6,841 nucleotides of DNA from Prosthecobacter sp. Its GTDB lineage: Bacteria; Verrucomicrobiota; Verrucomicrobiia; Verrucomicrobiales; Verrucomicrobiaceae. Both the position numbers and the translations under genes were made by a program. This document shows, in pieces, positions 1-5,913 of this stretch. The stretch covers positions 1 through 6,841 of the forward strand of contig JAOZVT010000701.1 of assembly GCA_025869455.1 (NCBI GenBank). Direction: 5' to 3'. How positions within the stretch are numbered: position 1 is the stretch's first letter; every line of letters starts with the position of its first letter. The notes under the pieces were generated by a model that ran no database searches, was not told where the DNA came from, and worked only from the letters and a program-made list of their open reading frames with translations.

Positions 1-237
1 TTTCAAAGCATTCATGGCCGTTTGCCAAGGTTTTTTCTGCGGTGGTGGCGTGGCTTTACCAGGGCGCATCAACAACCAAATGACCAAGCTGAAGGCGCTT
101 ACTAAAATCAGCGCTCCGACAATAAAAATCCAAAGGGGCAACGGTGCCGACGGCAGAAAAACCTCCGGCAATTCTGGATGCGGCAGTGGCTGTGGCGGCG
201 GCTGTGGCGCTGCCTGGGCTAACAAAAAGTTTATCAT
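1..237 (-). CDS. Proline-rich single-span membrane protein, DUF4381-like (partial, 3' end outside window)
   Basis: This frame is open from an ATG at 237 to the window edge, giving 79 residues with no stop. The protein begins MINFLLAQAAPQPPPQPLP, a short hydrophobic start followed by a Pro/Gln-rich stretch. LPEVFLPSAPLPLW follows, then one membrane span at about residues 37-57 (IFIVGALILVSAFSLVIWLL), then a basic Pro-rich segment and PWQTAMNALK, which looks like the start of a helical cytoplasmic region. This layout (LP.. motif, aromatic residues, one span, then an A..AL helix) resembles DUF4381 proteins, which usually follow DUF58 genes in MoxR/vWA clusters. The start is well supported: the ATG overlaps the DUF58 stop as TAATG, and AAGGAGG lies 8 bases upstream, so translation is probably coupled. 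The family call rests on layout and position rather than on a diagnostic motif; a BatD-like or unclassified membrane protein is possible. Confidence 0.7.
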   Translation of the reverse strand, partial: MINFLLAQAAPQPPPQPLPHPELPEVFLPSAPLPLWIFIVGALILVSAFSLVIWLLMRPGKATPPPQKKPWQTAMNALK

Positions 238-1145
238 TAACGCTTCCTCCTTCTGCGCGCCCGAAAATAGGCCTTCATCGCTGGAGCGTAATCATCGTCC
301 ATCCGCACATCAATGCGTTCGACCCCGTTTTTGCGAAGCAGCCGAGACAAAGACTCTTGGCGCTCGCTAATAGCCTCCGCATATTTCAAACGCACAGCCG
401 GGTGTGAGGTATTGACGATGAATTGCTCCCCGGTTTCTGGATCTTCCAAACAAATTCGTCCTGAAGATGGCAACTGCCATTCATGTGGATCACTGATTTG
501 CGCGGCTACCACATCGTGCTTAGCCGCCACCGCGCGGAGATTGTGCTCCCAGGCCGTGTCTGGAGTCAAAAAGTCTGAGACCAAGACGACCAAGGCGCGG
601 TGAGCTATGCGCTCGATAGACAAGTCCAAAGCTGGAGCTAGAGAGGTCTTCCGGCTCTTCGGTTGGATGGTCAGAATGTCACGCAAGATGCGCAAGGCAT
701 GAGCGCTCCCTTTGCGTGCAGGCAGGTAATGCTCCACCTGATCTGAGACGAGGATGAGGCCCACCTTATCCTGATTTTGAACAGCGCTGAAAGCGAAAAC
801 AGCAGCCACTTCAGCGGCACGTTCGCGCTTGCTATCTTCCTGACTGCCATAGTCCCCGGAACCGCTGACATCCACCACGATCATGACGGTGAGTTCGCGT
901 TCCTCAATGTACTTCCGCACAAAAGGTTCATCCATGCGGGCCGTGACATTCCAGTCAATGAAGCGAATGTCATCCCCTGCCTGGTATTCACGGAAGTCAT
1001 CAAACTCGATCCCCTGCCCTTTAAATCGGGAGTGGTACTGACCACCGAGAGTTTCCTTCACCATGCCACGCGTGATCAATTCAATGCGCCGCACCCGCTT
1101 GAGAATGCGGGTGAGCTGTTCATCACTGTCAGGTGTTTTAAGCAT
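237..1145 (-). CDS. DUF58 family protein with von Willebrand A-like domain
   Basis: This 302-residue protein shows the DUF58 signature EYQAGDDIRFIDWNVTAR at about residues 53-70, followed by EPFVRKYIEERE. A vWA-type strand then ends in DVSGS (92-96), which matches the first MIDAS metal-binding motif DxSxS. A later hydrophobic strand ending VLVSDFLTPD (about 187-196) fits the vWA core. There is no signal peptide and no clear membrane span; the C terminus is strongly basic (FRARRRRKR). DUF58 proteins are regularly encoded beside MoxR ATPases and are thought to be their vWA-type partners or substrates near the membrane; the exact role is not settled. The ATG at 1145 has no recognisable SD, but the residues just after it already look like family sequence (LKRVRRIELITRG). 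It lies 67 bases after the moxR stop and overlaps the next gene by one base (TAATG), so the three are probably co-transcribed. Confidence 0.93.
   Translation of the reverse strand: MLKTPDSDEQLTRILKRVRRIELITRGMVKETLGGQYHSRFKGQGIEFDDFREYQAGDDIRFIDWNVTARMDEPFVRKYIEERELTVMIVVDVSGSGDYGSQEDSKRERAAEVAAVFAFSAVQNQDKVGLILVSDQVEHYLPARKGSAHALRILRDILTIQPKSRKTSLAPALDLSIERIAHRALVVLVSDFLTPDTAWEHNLRAVAAKHDVVAAQISDPHEWQLPSSGRICLEDPETGEQFIVNTSHPAVRLKYAEAISERQESLSRLLRKNGVERIDVRMDDDYAPAMKAYFRARRRRKR
246..252 (-). promoter_or_regulatory. Shine-Dalgarno site inside the end of the DUF58 gene
   Basis: Read on the minus strand this is AAGGAGG, a full anti-16S match, with 8 bases between it and the ATG at 237. It falls in the Arg/Lys codons that end the DUF58 protein (…RRRKR-stop). 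It fixes the start of the downstream membrane protein gene and shows that this organism uses SD-led initiation at least for coupled genes. Confidence 0.8.
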
Positions 1146-1212
1146 GAGAAAAAATCAAAGGTCGAGCAGGCAAAACCAGCTCTAGAATTTCATGACCAAC
1201 GATCGCTAAAAA

Positions 1213-2217
1213 TCAAGGCACCGGCAGTTTATCAAGCAATTGCTTGATGACGTCTTCACTGCTGATCCCTTCAGCCTCGGCCTCATAAGACAACAAGATA
1301 CGATGGCGCAAGATGTCGGGGGCAAGATCCTTGATATCCTGCGGGGTCACGTAGTTGCGTCCAGCAAGGAAGGCGTAGGCTTTGGCTGCGAGCGCCAGAT
1401 TGATGGTACCACGCGGAGAGGCACCACAACGAATGAGCAGCTTCAGATGTGGGGCATAAGCATCCGGCTTGCGAGTGGCCTGGATGATGGAGACAATGTA
1501 ATCACGGATTTTTTCATCCATGTAAATGTTGTTCACCAACACTCGGCTAGCCACGATATCGGCGGTCTTGGTGATCTGATTCACCTCCAGCTTTGGCGCA
1601 CTGGTGGCCATGGCATCCAGCACTTTGCGTTCCTCAACAGGCGTCGGATAGTCCACACGCACTTTGAAGAGGAAGCGGTCAAGCTGGGCTTCTGGCAGGG
1701 TGTAGGTACCCTCTTGGTCAATCGGGTTCTGCGTGGCCAATACCATGAAGGGATCTGGCAGCTTGTGGGTGTTATCACCGATCGTGACCTGACGCTCCTG
1801 CATGGCCTCCAGAAGGGCGCTTTGCACTTTGGCTGGAGCACGGTTGATTTCATCTGCCAGCACCAAATTGGCAAAAATGGGGCCTAGGCGTGGGGTGAAG
1901 GTGCCTTCCTTCGGATTATAAACCATGGTCCCGATGACATCCGCAGGCAGAAGGTCTGGGGTAAACTGGATGCGCTTGAAATCGGCATGCAGGGCGCTGG
2001 AGAGCGTGCGAACGGCGAGCGTCTTGGCCAAACCAGGAACCCCTTCCAGAAGTACGTGCCCATTGGTCAAAAGAGCCACCAAGAGGCGGTCCACCAGCTC
2101 GATCTGCCCAACGAGGACACGGCCAATTTCTTGGCGCAAGGGTTGAACCCAGGTTGAGGCTTTCTGAATGGATTCGGAATCAGGAACGGCGGCTGGCGAA
2201 GGGGCGGTATCAGACAT
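1213..2217 (-). CDS. MoxR family AAA+ ATPase
   Basis: A 334-residue MoxR-type AAA+ ATPase when started at the ATG at 2217. Visible motifs, numbered from that ATG, are Walker A GVPGLAKT (59-66), FTPDLLPADVIGT, Walker B LVLADEINRA (118-127), sensor 1 ATQNP (161-165), the LDRF arginine-finger region (179-182) and the sensor 2 segment GASPRGTINL (265-274), followed by a helical lid. All catalytic residues appear intact. MoxR proteins are thought to use ATP hydrolysis to remodel or activate partner proteins with vWA domains, and the DUF58 gene directly downstream is the natural partner. The start is uncertain. An in-frame TTG at 2256 would add 13 residues (MTLTPLPLSFPHS) and has GGAGG 7 bases upstream, whereas the ATG at 2217 has no SD but gives a family-like MSDT N terminus. 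The conserved core begins after both, so function is unaffected. Confidence 0.95.
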   Translation of the reverse strand: MSDTAPSPAAVPDSESIQKASTWVQPLRQEIGRVLVGQIELVDRLLVALLTNGHVLLEGVPGLAKTLAVRTLSSALHADFKRIQFTPDLLPADVIGTMVYNPKEGTFTPRLGPIFANLVLADEINRAPAKVQSALLEAMQERQVTIGDNTHKLPDPFMVLATQNPIDQEGTYTLPEAQLDRFLFKVRVDYPTPVEERKVLDAMATSAPKLEVNQITKTADIVASRVLVNNIYMDEKIRDYIVSIIQATRKPDAYAPHLKLLIRCGASPRGTINLALAAKAYAFLAGRNYVTPQDIKDLAPDILRHRILLSYEAEAEGISSEDVIKQLLDKLPVP

Positions 2218-2263
2218 GCTATGGGGAAAACTCAATGGTAGGGGTGTGAGAGTCAAGACAGGA

Positions 2264-2268
2264 CCTCC
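2264..2268 (-). promoter_or_regulatory. GGAGG Shine-Dalgarno-like site upstream of moxR
   Basis: On the minus strand GGAGG lies 7 bases before a TTG (2256) that is in frame with moxR, which would be ideal spacing for a start there. The same GGAGG sits inside a 5-codon open frame, ATGGAGGTCCTGTCTTGA (2270-2253), whose TGA overlaps the TTG. The site either marks the true moxR start or belongs to a leader element. Confidence 0.45.
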
Positions 2269-2326
2269 ATGTTCAAAACGACACAGAAGAGGTTTTTTGC
2301 CTCAAAAGATTGGTGTTTTACTCAAA

Positions 2327-3433
2327 TCAGCGTCCACGAGGCTCCAATTCGTGGTCAGGATCGCGGCGTTTCTCGTATTGAGTGACCCTTGCGCGTTGCT
2401 CGCGTTTGGATCGGCGCTCCACCGTCATCTGGCGTTTTTTCTGGCTACGACGAAGTTTTTCAATCTCTTCATCCAGCTTCAGATAGCCCTCATAACGTCC
2501 AGGCTCCAGTTTATCAGCTTCTAAAGCCGCCCGAATGGCGCAGCCTGCATCCTTGCCATGCTTGCAGTCTCCAAATTTACACTGGAGAGCGAGATCCTCG
2601 ATATCGGCGAAACCTTCCCGCAGGATGGTTTCATTCGTCCACATCTGCACTTCCTTGATGCCGGGATTGTCAATCAGGATGCCACCTTTTGGCAGGATGA
2701 TGAGCTCCCGCGCAGTGGTGGTGTGGCGACCTTTGCCCGTGAGTTCATTGACATCATCCGTCCACTGATACTCGTCTCCCAGCAATTGATTCAGAACGGA
2801 AGATTTACCAACGCCGCTGGATCCGATGAGGGTGACCGTTTGACCTTTTTTAAGGTACTGACGTAACACCGAGAGGCTGCGTTTTTTCGTCGCGCAGGTG
2901 ATGTGGACATCGGCCTCTGGATTCAGCGCCTGGATTTGCGCCGCCGCGTCTTCATTGTCTTCCTTTTCGTAAAGGTCGGACTTATTGACCAAAACCACGG
3001 CCTTGGCCCCACTGCGGGAAATGATCGTGAAGTAACGCTCCATGCGGCGGAGGCTAAAGTCTGTGCCTGCATCGGTAACGACGACAACGACATCCACATT
3101 GGCAGCGATGACCTGCTCCTCCGTGCTTTTGCCTGCCATCTTGCGGGAAAAGCAGGTCTGACGGGGCAAGCGCGCCCGAATGACATGCTCGCGATCATCG
3201 CTCCCGACTTCCAAGGCCACCCAATCTCCCACAGCCGGTAGATCGGCATCGGTTTCCGCGTCATGATAGACTTTGCCGCACATGATGGCCTCAAACTCAT
3301 CCCCATCCCCGACCAGGGCACCATAGGTGATCTTGTTGTCGCGAGTGAGGCGCGCAGGCACCCAGCCCTCCTTGTAATAGGGGGTGAAGGTTTCTTCAAA
3401 GGCAGCATTCCAACCGATGTCTTGCAGCGTCAT
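2327..3433 (-). CDS. rsgA: Ribosome small subunit-dependent GTPase RsgA (YjeQ/YloQ)
   Basis: This is a circularly permuted GTPase that binds the 30S subunit and helps its late maturation. From the ATG at 3433 it is 368 residues, close to the usual 300-360. An OB-fold N-terminal domain (about 1-110) starts MTLQDIGWN and includes PAVGDWVAL. The G motifs come in permuted order: G4 NKSD (150-153), P-loop GSSGVGKS (204-211), a GRHTTT switch segment (235-240) and G3 DNPG (255-258). A C-terminal zinc knuckle follows with Cys285, Cys290, His292 and Cys298. The tail from about 322 is highly charged (KLRRSQKKRQ… ERRSKREQR), consistent with rRNA contact. An in-frame GTG at 3538 would add 35 residues, but those lack family features, so the ATG at 3433 is preferred; neither start has a visible SD. 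It is the first gene of the minus-strand block and runs in the same direction as moxR. Confidence 0.95.
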   Translation of the reverse strand: MTLQDIGWNAAFEETFTPYYKEGWVPARLTRDNKITYGALVGDGDEFEAIMCGKVYHDAETDADLPAVGDWVALEVGSDDREHVIRARLPRQTCFSRKMAGKSTEEQVIAANVDVVVVVTDAGTDFSLRRMERYFTIISRSGAKAVVLVNKSDLYEKEDNEDAAAQIQALNPEADVHITCATKKRSLSVLRQYLKKGQTVTLIGSSGVGKSSVLNQLLGDEYQWTDDVNELTGKGRHTTTARELIILPKGGILIDNPGIKEVQMWTNETILREGFADIEDLALQCKFGDCKHGKDAGCAIRAALEADKLEPGRYEGYLKLDEEIEKLRRSQKKRQMTVERRSKREQRARVTQYEKRRDPDHELEPRGR

Positions 3434-3537
3434 TGCTGCTAATGTAGTGATGGATTGCAAAAGGACAAACAAGGACTGCGACCAGCCATCAGTTGGGAGT
3501 GAATTTGGAAGAGCAGTCTTCAAATCTGCGAATTTCA

Positions 3538-3576
3538 CCGCTTGAATTGTTCAGGCTGAACGTTTCCCGCTTGAAT
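3538..3576. repeat. Pair of 10-bp direct repeats flanking a palindrome
   Basis: CCGCTTGAAT occurs at 3538-3547 and again at 3567-3576, 29 bases start to start, close to a whole number of helical turns. The palindrome at 3549-3561 lies between them, and the second copy overlaps the possible -35 box of the permease gene. The arrangement suggests a binding array for a regulator; this is inference from layout alone. Confidence 0.5.
3549..3561. promoter_or_regulatory. Candidate operator: 13-bp palindrome
   Basis: GTTCAGGCTGAAC has perfect 6-base arms around one central base. It lies 49 bases upstream of the permease ATG and 115 bases upstream of the rsgA ATG, in the 177-bp divergent intergenic region, which otherwise holds no gene. 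It is the strongest short symmetric element I see there. It does not match the Zur or Fur boxes I know, and the regulator is unknown. Confidence 0.4.
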
Positions 3577-3598
3577 CAGTCCATGACGCACGTTTAAA
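3571..3598 (+). promoter_or_regulatory. Possible promoter of the permease operon
   Basis: TTGAAT (3571-3576) and TTTAAA (3593-3598) are separated by 16 bases, each matching the sigma-70 consensus at four of six positions. Transcription would start only a few bases before the ATG at 3611. That very short leader fits the absence of any Shine-Dalgarno sequence there. The call is weak by sequence alone. Confidence 0.25.
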
Positions 3599-3610
3599 AG
3601 CTCACACCCC

Positions 3611-4600
3611 ATGATTTTAGCTGCTTTGTCCGAACCCAGTCGCCTTGGCGACGTCTTGATGGCCTTCCTCAGTATCCTCTTTGAGGGAGCGCCATACATC
3701 ATGATCGGCACCATGCTTTCGGGCCTGATTGATGCCTTTCTTCCGGCCAAGCTCCTGGATCGTGTGTTACCGAAGAACAAGGTGATCGCCACATTCATGG
3801 CGGGTTTCCTGGGACTGATCTTCCCCGTCTGTGAGTGTGCCGTCGTTCCGGTGATCCGTCGGCTGGTAAAAAAGGGCCTGCCACTCTCCTGCGCGCTGAC
3901 TTACATGCTTTCAGCGCCCATCATGAACCCCATCGTGGCCGTGAGCACGCTGACAGCTTTTAAGGAATTCGAAAAAATCACTGGCTGGACGATGCTGGGA
4001 AATGCCAGCATGACCATCGCACGTCTTTCTTTGGGGTATCTAGTGGCGGTCATTGTGGGCCTCATTGTCCTGAAATTCAAACCAGCCCAGTTGCTGAAAG
4101 CGAGTGTGGCCGACGGGATTGAAACCAACGAGACAGAGCACGCTCACTCAGACGCTCCCAAACCGAGCTTCAATGCCCGTCTCGTCCATGCCATGCGCAC
4201 GGCAATGGGTGATTTCTTAGACACGGGGATGTATTTCACCGTCGGCGTGATCATCACCTCCGTCTTCAATACCCAAGTCAATCAGGCCATTCTGGATACT
4301 GTGGCTGGTAGAGAATACTTGGCCATCCCGTCCATCATGGGACTGTCCTTCGTATTGTCTCTATGCAGCACCTCGGATGCCTTCATTGCCGCTCCAATGG
4401 CCTCCTTCTCCATGGCTGCAAAACTGGCCTTCCTGGTGTTCGGCCCAATGATGGACATCAAGCTGATGTTCATGTATTCTGCAGTATTCAAACGCCGGAT
4501 GGTGATCGCCCTGCTACTCGGCACCTTCATTCTTATCGCCATCCTTGCTGAACCCTGGTCCGCTTTGATTCAACTTCTCCAAACCACGCCAAAACCATGA
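3611..4600 (+). CDS. ArsP_1/UPF0718 family permease (DUF318, YraQ/YcgR-like)
   Basis: A 329-residue integral membrane protein with about eight predicted spans (near 15-40, 58-82, 92-115, 135-155, 205-225, 240-262, 267-290, 296-316) in two halves joined by a hydrophilic linker. Family motifs are clear: FPVCECAVVPVIRR (71-84) with its conserved CEC, SAPIMNP (101-107), LCSTSDAF (251-258) and GPMMDIK (278-284). Members of this permease superfamily include ArsP, an efflux permease for organoarsenicals; for most others the substrate is unknown. The linker (about 157-200) holds EHAHSD, a small His motif that echoes the His-rich tract of the next gene. The next gene overlaps it by ATGA, so the two are almost certainly co-translated and likely form one transporter. 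The ATG has no SD; GEAPYIM-type residues soon after it are conserved-looking, so the start is reasonable. The substrate is probably a metal or metalloid ion, by inference. Confidence 0.9.
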   Translation: MILAALSEPSRLGDVLMAFLSILFEGAPYIMIGTMLSGLIDAFLPAKLLDRVLPKNKVIATFMAGFLGLIFPVCECAVVPVIRRLVKKGLPLSCALTYMLSAPIMNPIVAVSTLTAFKEFEKITGWTMLGNASMTIARLSLGYLVAVIVGLIVLKFKPAQLLKASVADGIETNETEHAHSDAPKPSFNARLVHAMRTAMGDFLDTGMYFTVGVIITSVFNTQVNQAILDTVAGREYLAIPSIMGLSFVLSLCSTSDAFIAAPMASFSMAAKLAFLVFGPMMDIKLMFMYSAVFKRRMVIALLLGTFILIAILAEPWSALIQLLQTTPKP

Positions 4601-5808
4601 GTGGAACCCGCACCATCATTCAACTAATCAGCGTTTCCCTGCTCCTTCTCTGGAGCGGTATTCTGCTCTATTTCCATTTCTCAGGCCGCGTGAATGCCTA
4701 CCTGCCGGGAGATGGCATCTTCCGTGAAATGGTCTTAGTCACGGGCATTGGATTGGGCATCATGGGCTTGTTCAATTTGCTAACCATGGGCTCCGAAGTG
4801 GCAGGCTGTGAAGGCCATGATCATGGAGATGGCGGATGCTGTGGGCACGACCATGCACATGATCATTCACACAAAGCAGGCTGCGGTCATGATCACGGCC
4901 ATTCGCATGATCATCATGAGGGTTGCGGGCACGGCAATTCCCATAAGTCTGATTGTGGACACGATCACTCACATGATCATGCTCATCAAGAAGGCTGCTG
5001 TGGGCATAACCACGATCACAGCCATTCACATGATCATGTTCATGCAATCAGCCATGATCACGACCATCATGGTCACGGGGTTTTGGAAGAAAGCGGTTGG
5101 ACGGGAAGGCTCGTGGCCATCCTGATCCTTGCTGCACCGATTACCTGGGCAGCCTTCCAGTCGCCAGATCAGTTCAGCTCCAATGCGGTGATGAACAAAG
5201 GCGTCTATAATCCGAATTACAACTCCACGGCGAGGGCGGATGAATTTACGCTGCGTGGAGATGGCTCCAAGCCGACCCGGGCGGCTCCAAAACCAGTTCC
5301 GCTTCCCGACACACCGATCCCGCCACCGGAGAAATACAATGATCCAGAAGCTGTGGCTAAAGCCGCCGTTTCTGCCCCCAAACAGTCCCAGAGCTACGGC
5401 AGCTTTACGCTGGAAGATCTGAAACAGCAGGTGCCCCAGAATAGCAAAGGTGAGTTCATTTTGGAAGTTCCGGAGATCTATTACACCGGGGGAGATCTGG
5501 AAGTGCAAAAGGTCATCACAGGACAATCCGTAGAGACGACCGCCCAAGTGTTGCCTGAAAAAGTGAACAATGCGGAAGGCCGCCGTCTGCGCATCTTCCG
5601 CATGCTCGTGCAATGCTGCGCTGCGGATGCACGCCCCTACTCAGTGCCTGTGGAATTTGGCGACAAAGCCCCTGAATTCAAAGACATGACTTGGGTGAAA
5701 GTCTCTGGCACCATGAGCTATGAAAAGAGTGGTGACCAAACCATTCCGGTGATCAAGGATGCCAAGATCGAAGAAACGACCGCGCCTGACAATGCGATGA
5801 TCTATTGA
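4597..5808 (+). CDS. TIGR03943/DUF1980 family membrane protein with a His/Cys-rich insert (YcgQ-like)
   Basis: This 403-residue partner protein is encoded directly after the permease, with a 4-base ATGA overlap. Two N-terminal spans (about 7-26 and 43-63) are followed by a hydrophilic tract at 71-160 with 32 His and 8 Cys in degenerate GCGHDHxHSHDH-like units, then a third span (about 170-187). A Pro-rich linker (225-245) leads to the C-terminal domain. That domain has the family hallmark LVQCCAADARPYSVPVE (337-353), with the Cys340-Cys341 pair, and WVKVSGT (366-372). DUF1980 proteins are typically paired with ArsP_1-type permeases; their molecular role is not established. If the N terminus is cytoplasmic, the His tract faces the cytoplasm and the CCAADA domain lies outside, but the flanking charges do not settle this. 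The His/Cys tract suggests zinc, nickel, cobalt or copper binding as buffer, chaperone or sensor. The tract is the unusual part; the rest looks like a full-length family member. Confidence 0.9.
   Translation: MSGTRTIIQLISVSLLLLWSGILLYFHFSGRVNAYLPGDGIFREMVLVTGIGLGIMGLFNLLTMGSEVAGCEGHDHGDGGCCGHDHAHDHSHKAGCGHDHGHSHDHHEGCGHGNSHKSDCGHDHSHDHAHQEGCCGHNHDHSHSHDHVHAISHDHDHHGHGVLEESGWTGRLVAILILAAPITWAAFQSPDQFSSNAVMNKGVYNPNYNSTARADEFTLRGDGSKPTRAAPKPVPLPDTPIPPPEKYNDPEAVAKAAVSAPKQSQSYGSFTLEDLKQQVPQNSKGEFILEVPEIYYTGGDLEVQKVITGQSVETTAQVLPEKVNNAEGRRLRIFRMLVQCCAADARPYSVPVEFGDKAPEFKDMTWVKVSGTMSYEKSGDQTIPVIKDAKIEETTAPDNAMIY
4807..5076 (+). repeat. His/Cys-rich degenerate repeat region (in-gene)
   Basis: Codons 71-160 of the DUF1980 gene form about five imperfect units of 11-15 residues, each starting near GC(C)GH and continuing in alternating His-Asp/Ser/Asn. 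At the DNA level the segment is dominated by CATGATCAT/C: the palindrome TGATCA occurs seven times, with two CGATCA variants. Uneven unit lengths suggest growth by slippage or recombination followed by drift. Confidence 0.85.
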
Positions 5809-5817
5809 TCCGACTCC

Positions 5818-5845
5818 GAACTGCCTCTCTTTTTTGAGGCAGTTC
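5818..5845. terminator. Perfect 10-bp stem-loop after the permease operon
   Basis: GAACTGCCTC (5818-5827) and GAGGCAGTTC (5836-5845) are exact inverse complements around the 8-base loop TCTTTTTT. It starts 10 bases after the DUF1980 stop, the normal place for a terminator between this operon and the antiporter gene. The T run is in the loop rather than after the stem, so it is not a standard intrinsic terminator on the plus strand. It may instead stabilise the mRNA 3' end or act with Rho. Confidence 0.55.
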
Positions 5846-5903
5846 AGGATAGGAAAATGATCTGATTTAGGATTCCCACTTGAGGAGAGTGTTTGCCGTG
5901 TCC

Positions 5904-5908
5904 AAGGA
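5904..5908 (+). promoter_or_regulatory. Ribosome binding site of the antiporter gene
   Basis: AAGGA lies 5 bases before the ATG at 5914 and supports that start. A competing in-frame TTG at 5893, with GGAG 5 bases upstream (5884-5887), would add seven residues and is less likely. Confidence 0.55.
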
Positions 5909-5913
5909 CAGCC

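Noticed and set aside
14..370. 118-codon plus-strand Gly/Cys-rich open frame
   Set aside because: It is antisense to the DUF4381-like gene and the end of DUF58; its Gly/Cys richness mirrors the Pro/Gln codons on the other strand.
777..1247. 156-codon plus-strand open frame
   Set aside because: It is antisense to the DUF58 gene and spans the DUF58/moxR gap; it has no recognisable domain and no RBS.
1240..1887. 215-codon plus-strand open frame
   Set aside because: It lies wholly antisense to the MoxR gene, whose motifs are all intact; the translation shows no family features and low-complexity drift typical of a shadow frame.
2289..2303. Short stem GAGG-TTTTTTG-CCTC between rsgA and moxR as a terminator
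   Set aside because: Only four base pairs with no T tail on the minus strand; too weak to call.
2923..3408. 161-codon minus-strand open frame
   Set aside because: It overlaps rsgA on the same strand in another frame; the rsgA frame carries all GTPase motifs, so this is a shadow.
3549..3561. The palindrome as a Zur, Fur or LexA box
   Set aside because: GTTCAGGCTGAAC lacks the AT-rich core of known Zur and Fur boxes and does not have the usual LexA spacing; I kept it only as an unassigned operator candidate.
4772..5047. His/Asp-rich minus-strand open frame opposite the His tract
   Set aside because: It is His-rich only because CATGATCATG is near-palindromic, so both strands encode His and Asp; there is no independent support for translation.
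4807..5076. CRISPR-like or minisatellite array
   Set aside because: Units are short, degenerate, uneven in length and in frame with the protein; there are no unique spacers of constant length.
5026..5613. 195-codon minus-strand open frame
   Set aside because: It is antisense to the DUF1980 C-terminal domain, whose CCAADA and WVKVSGT motifs show that the plus strand is the real coding strand.
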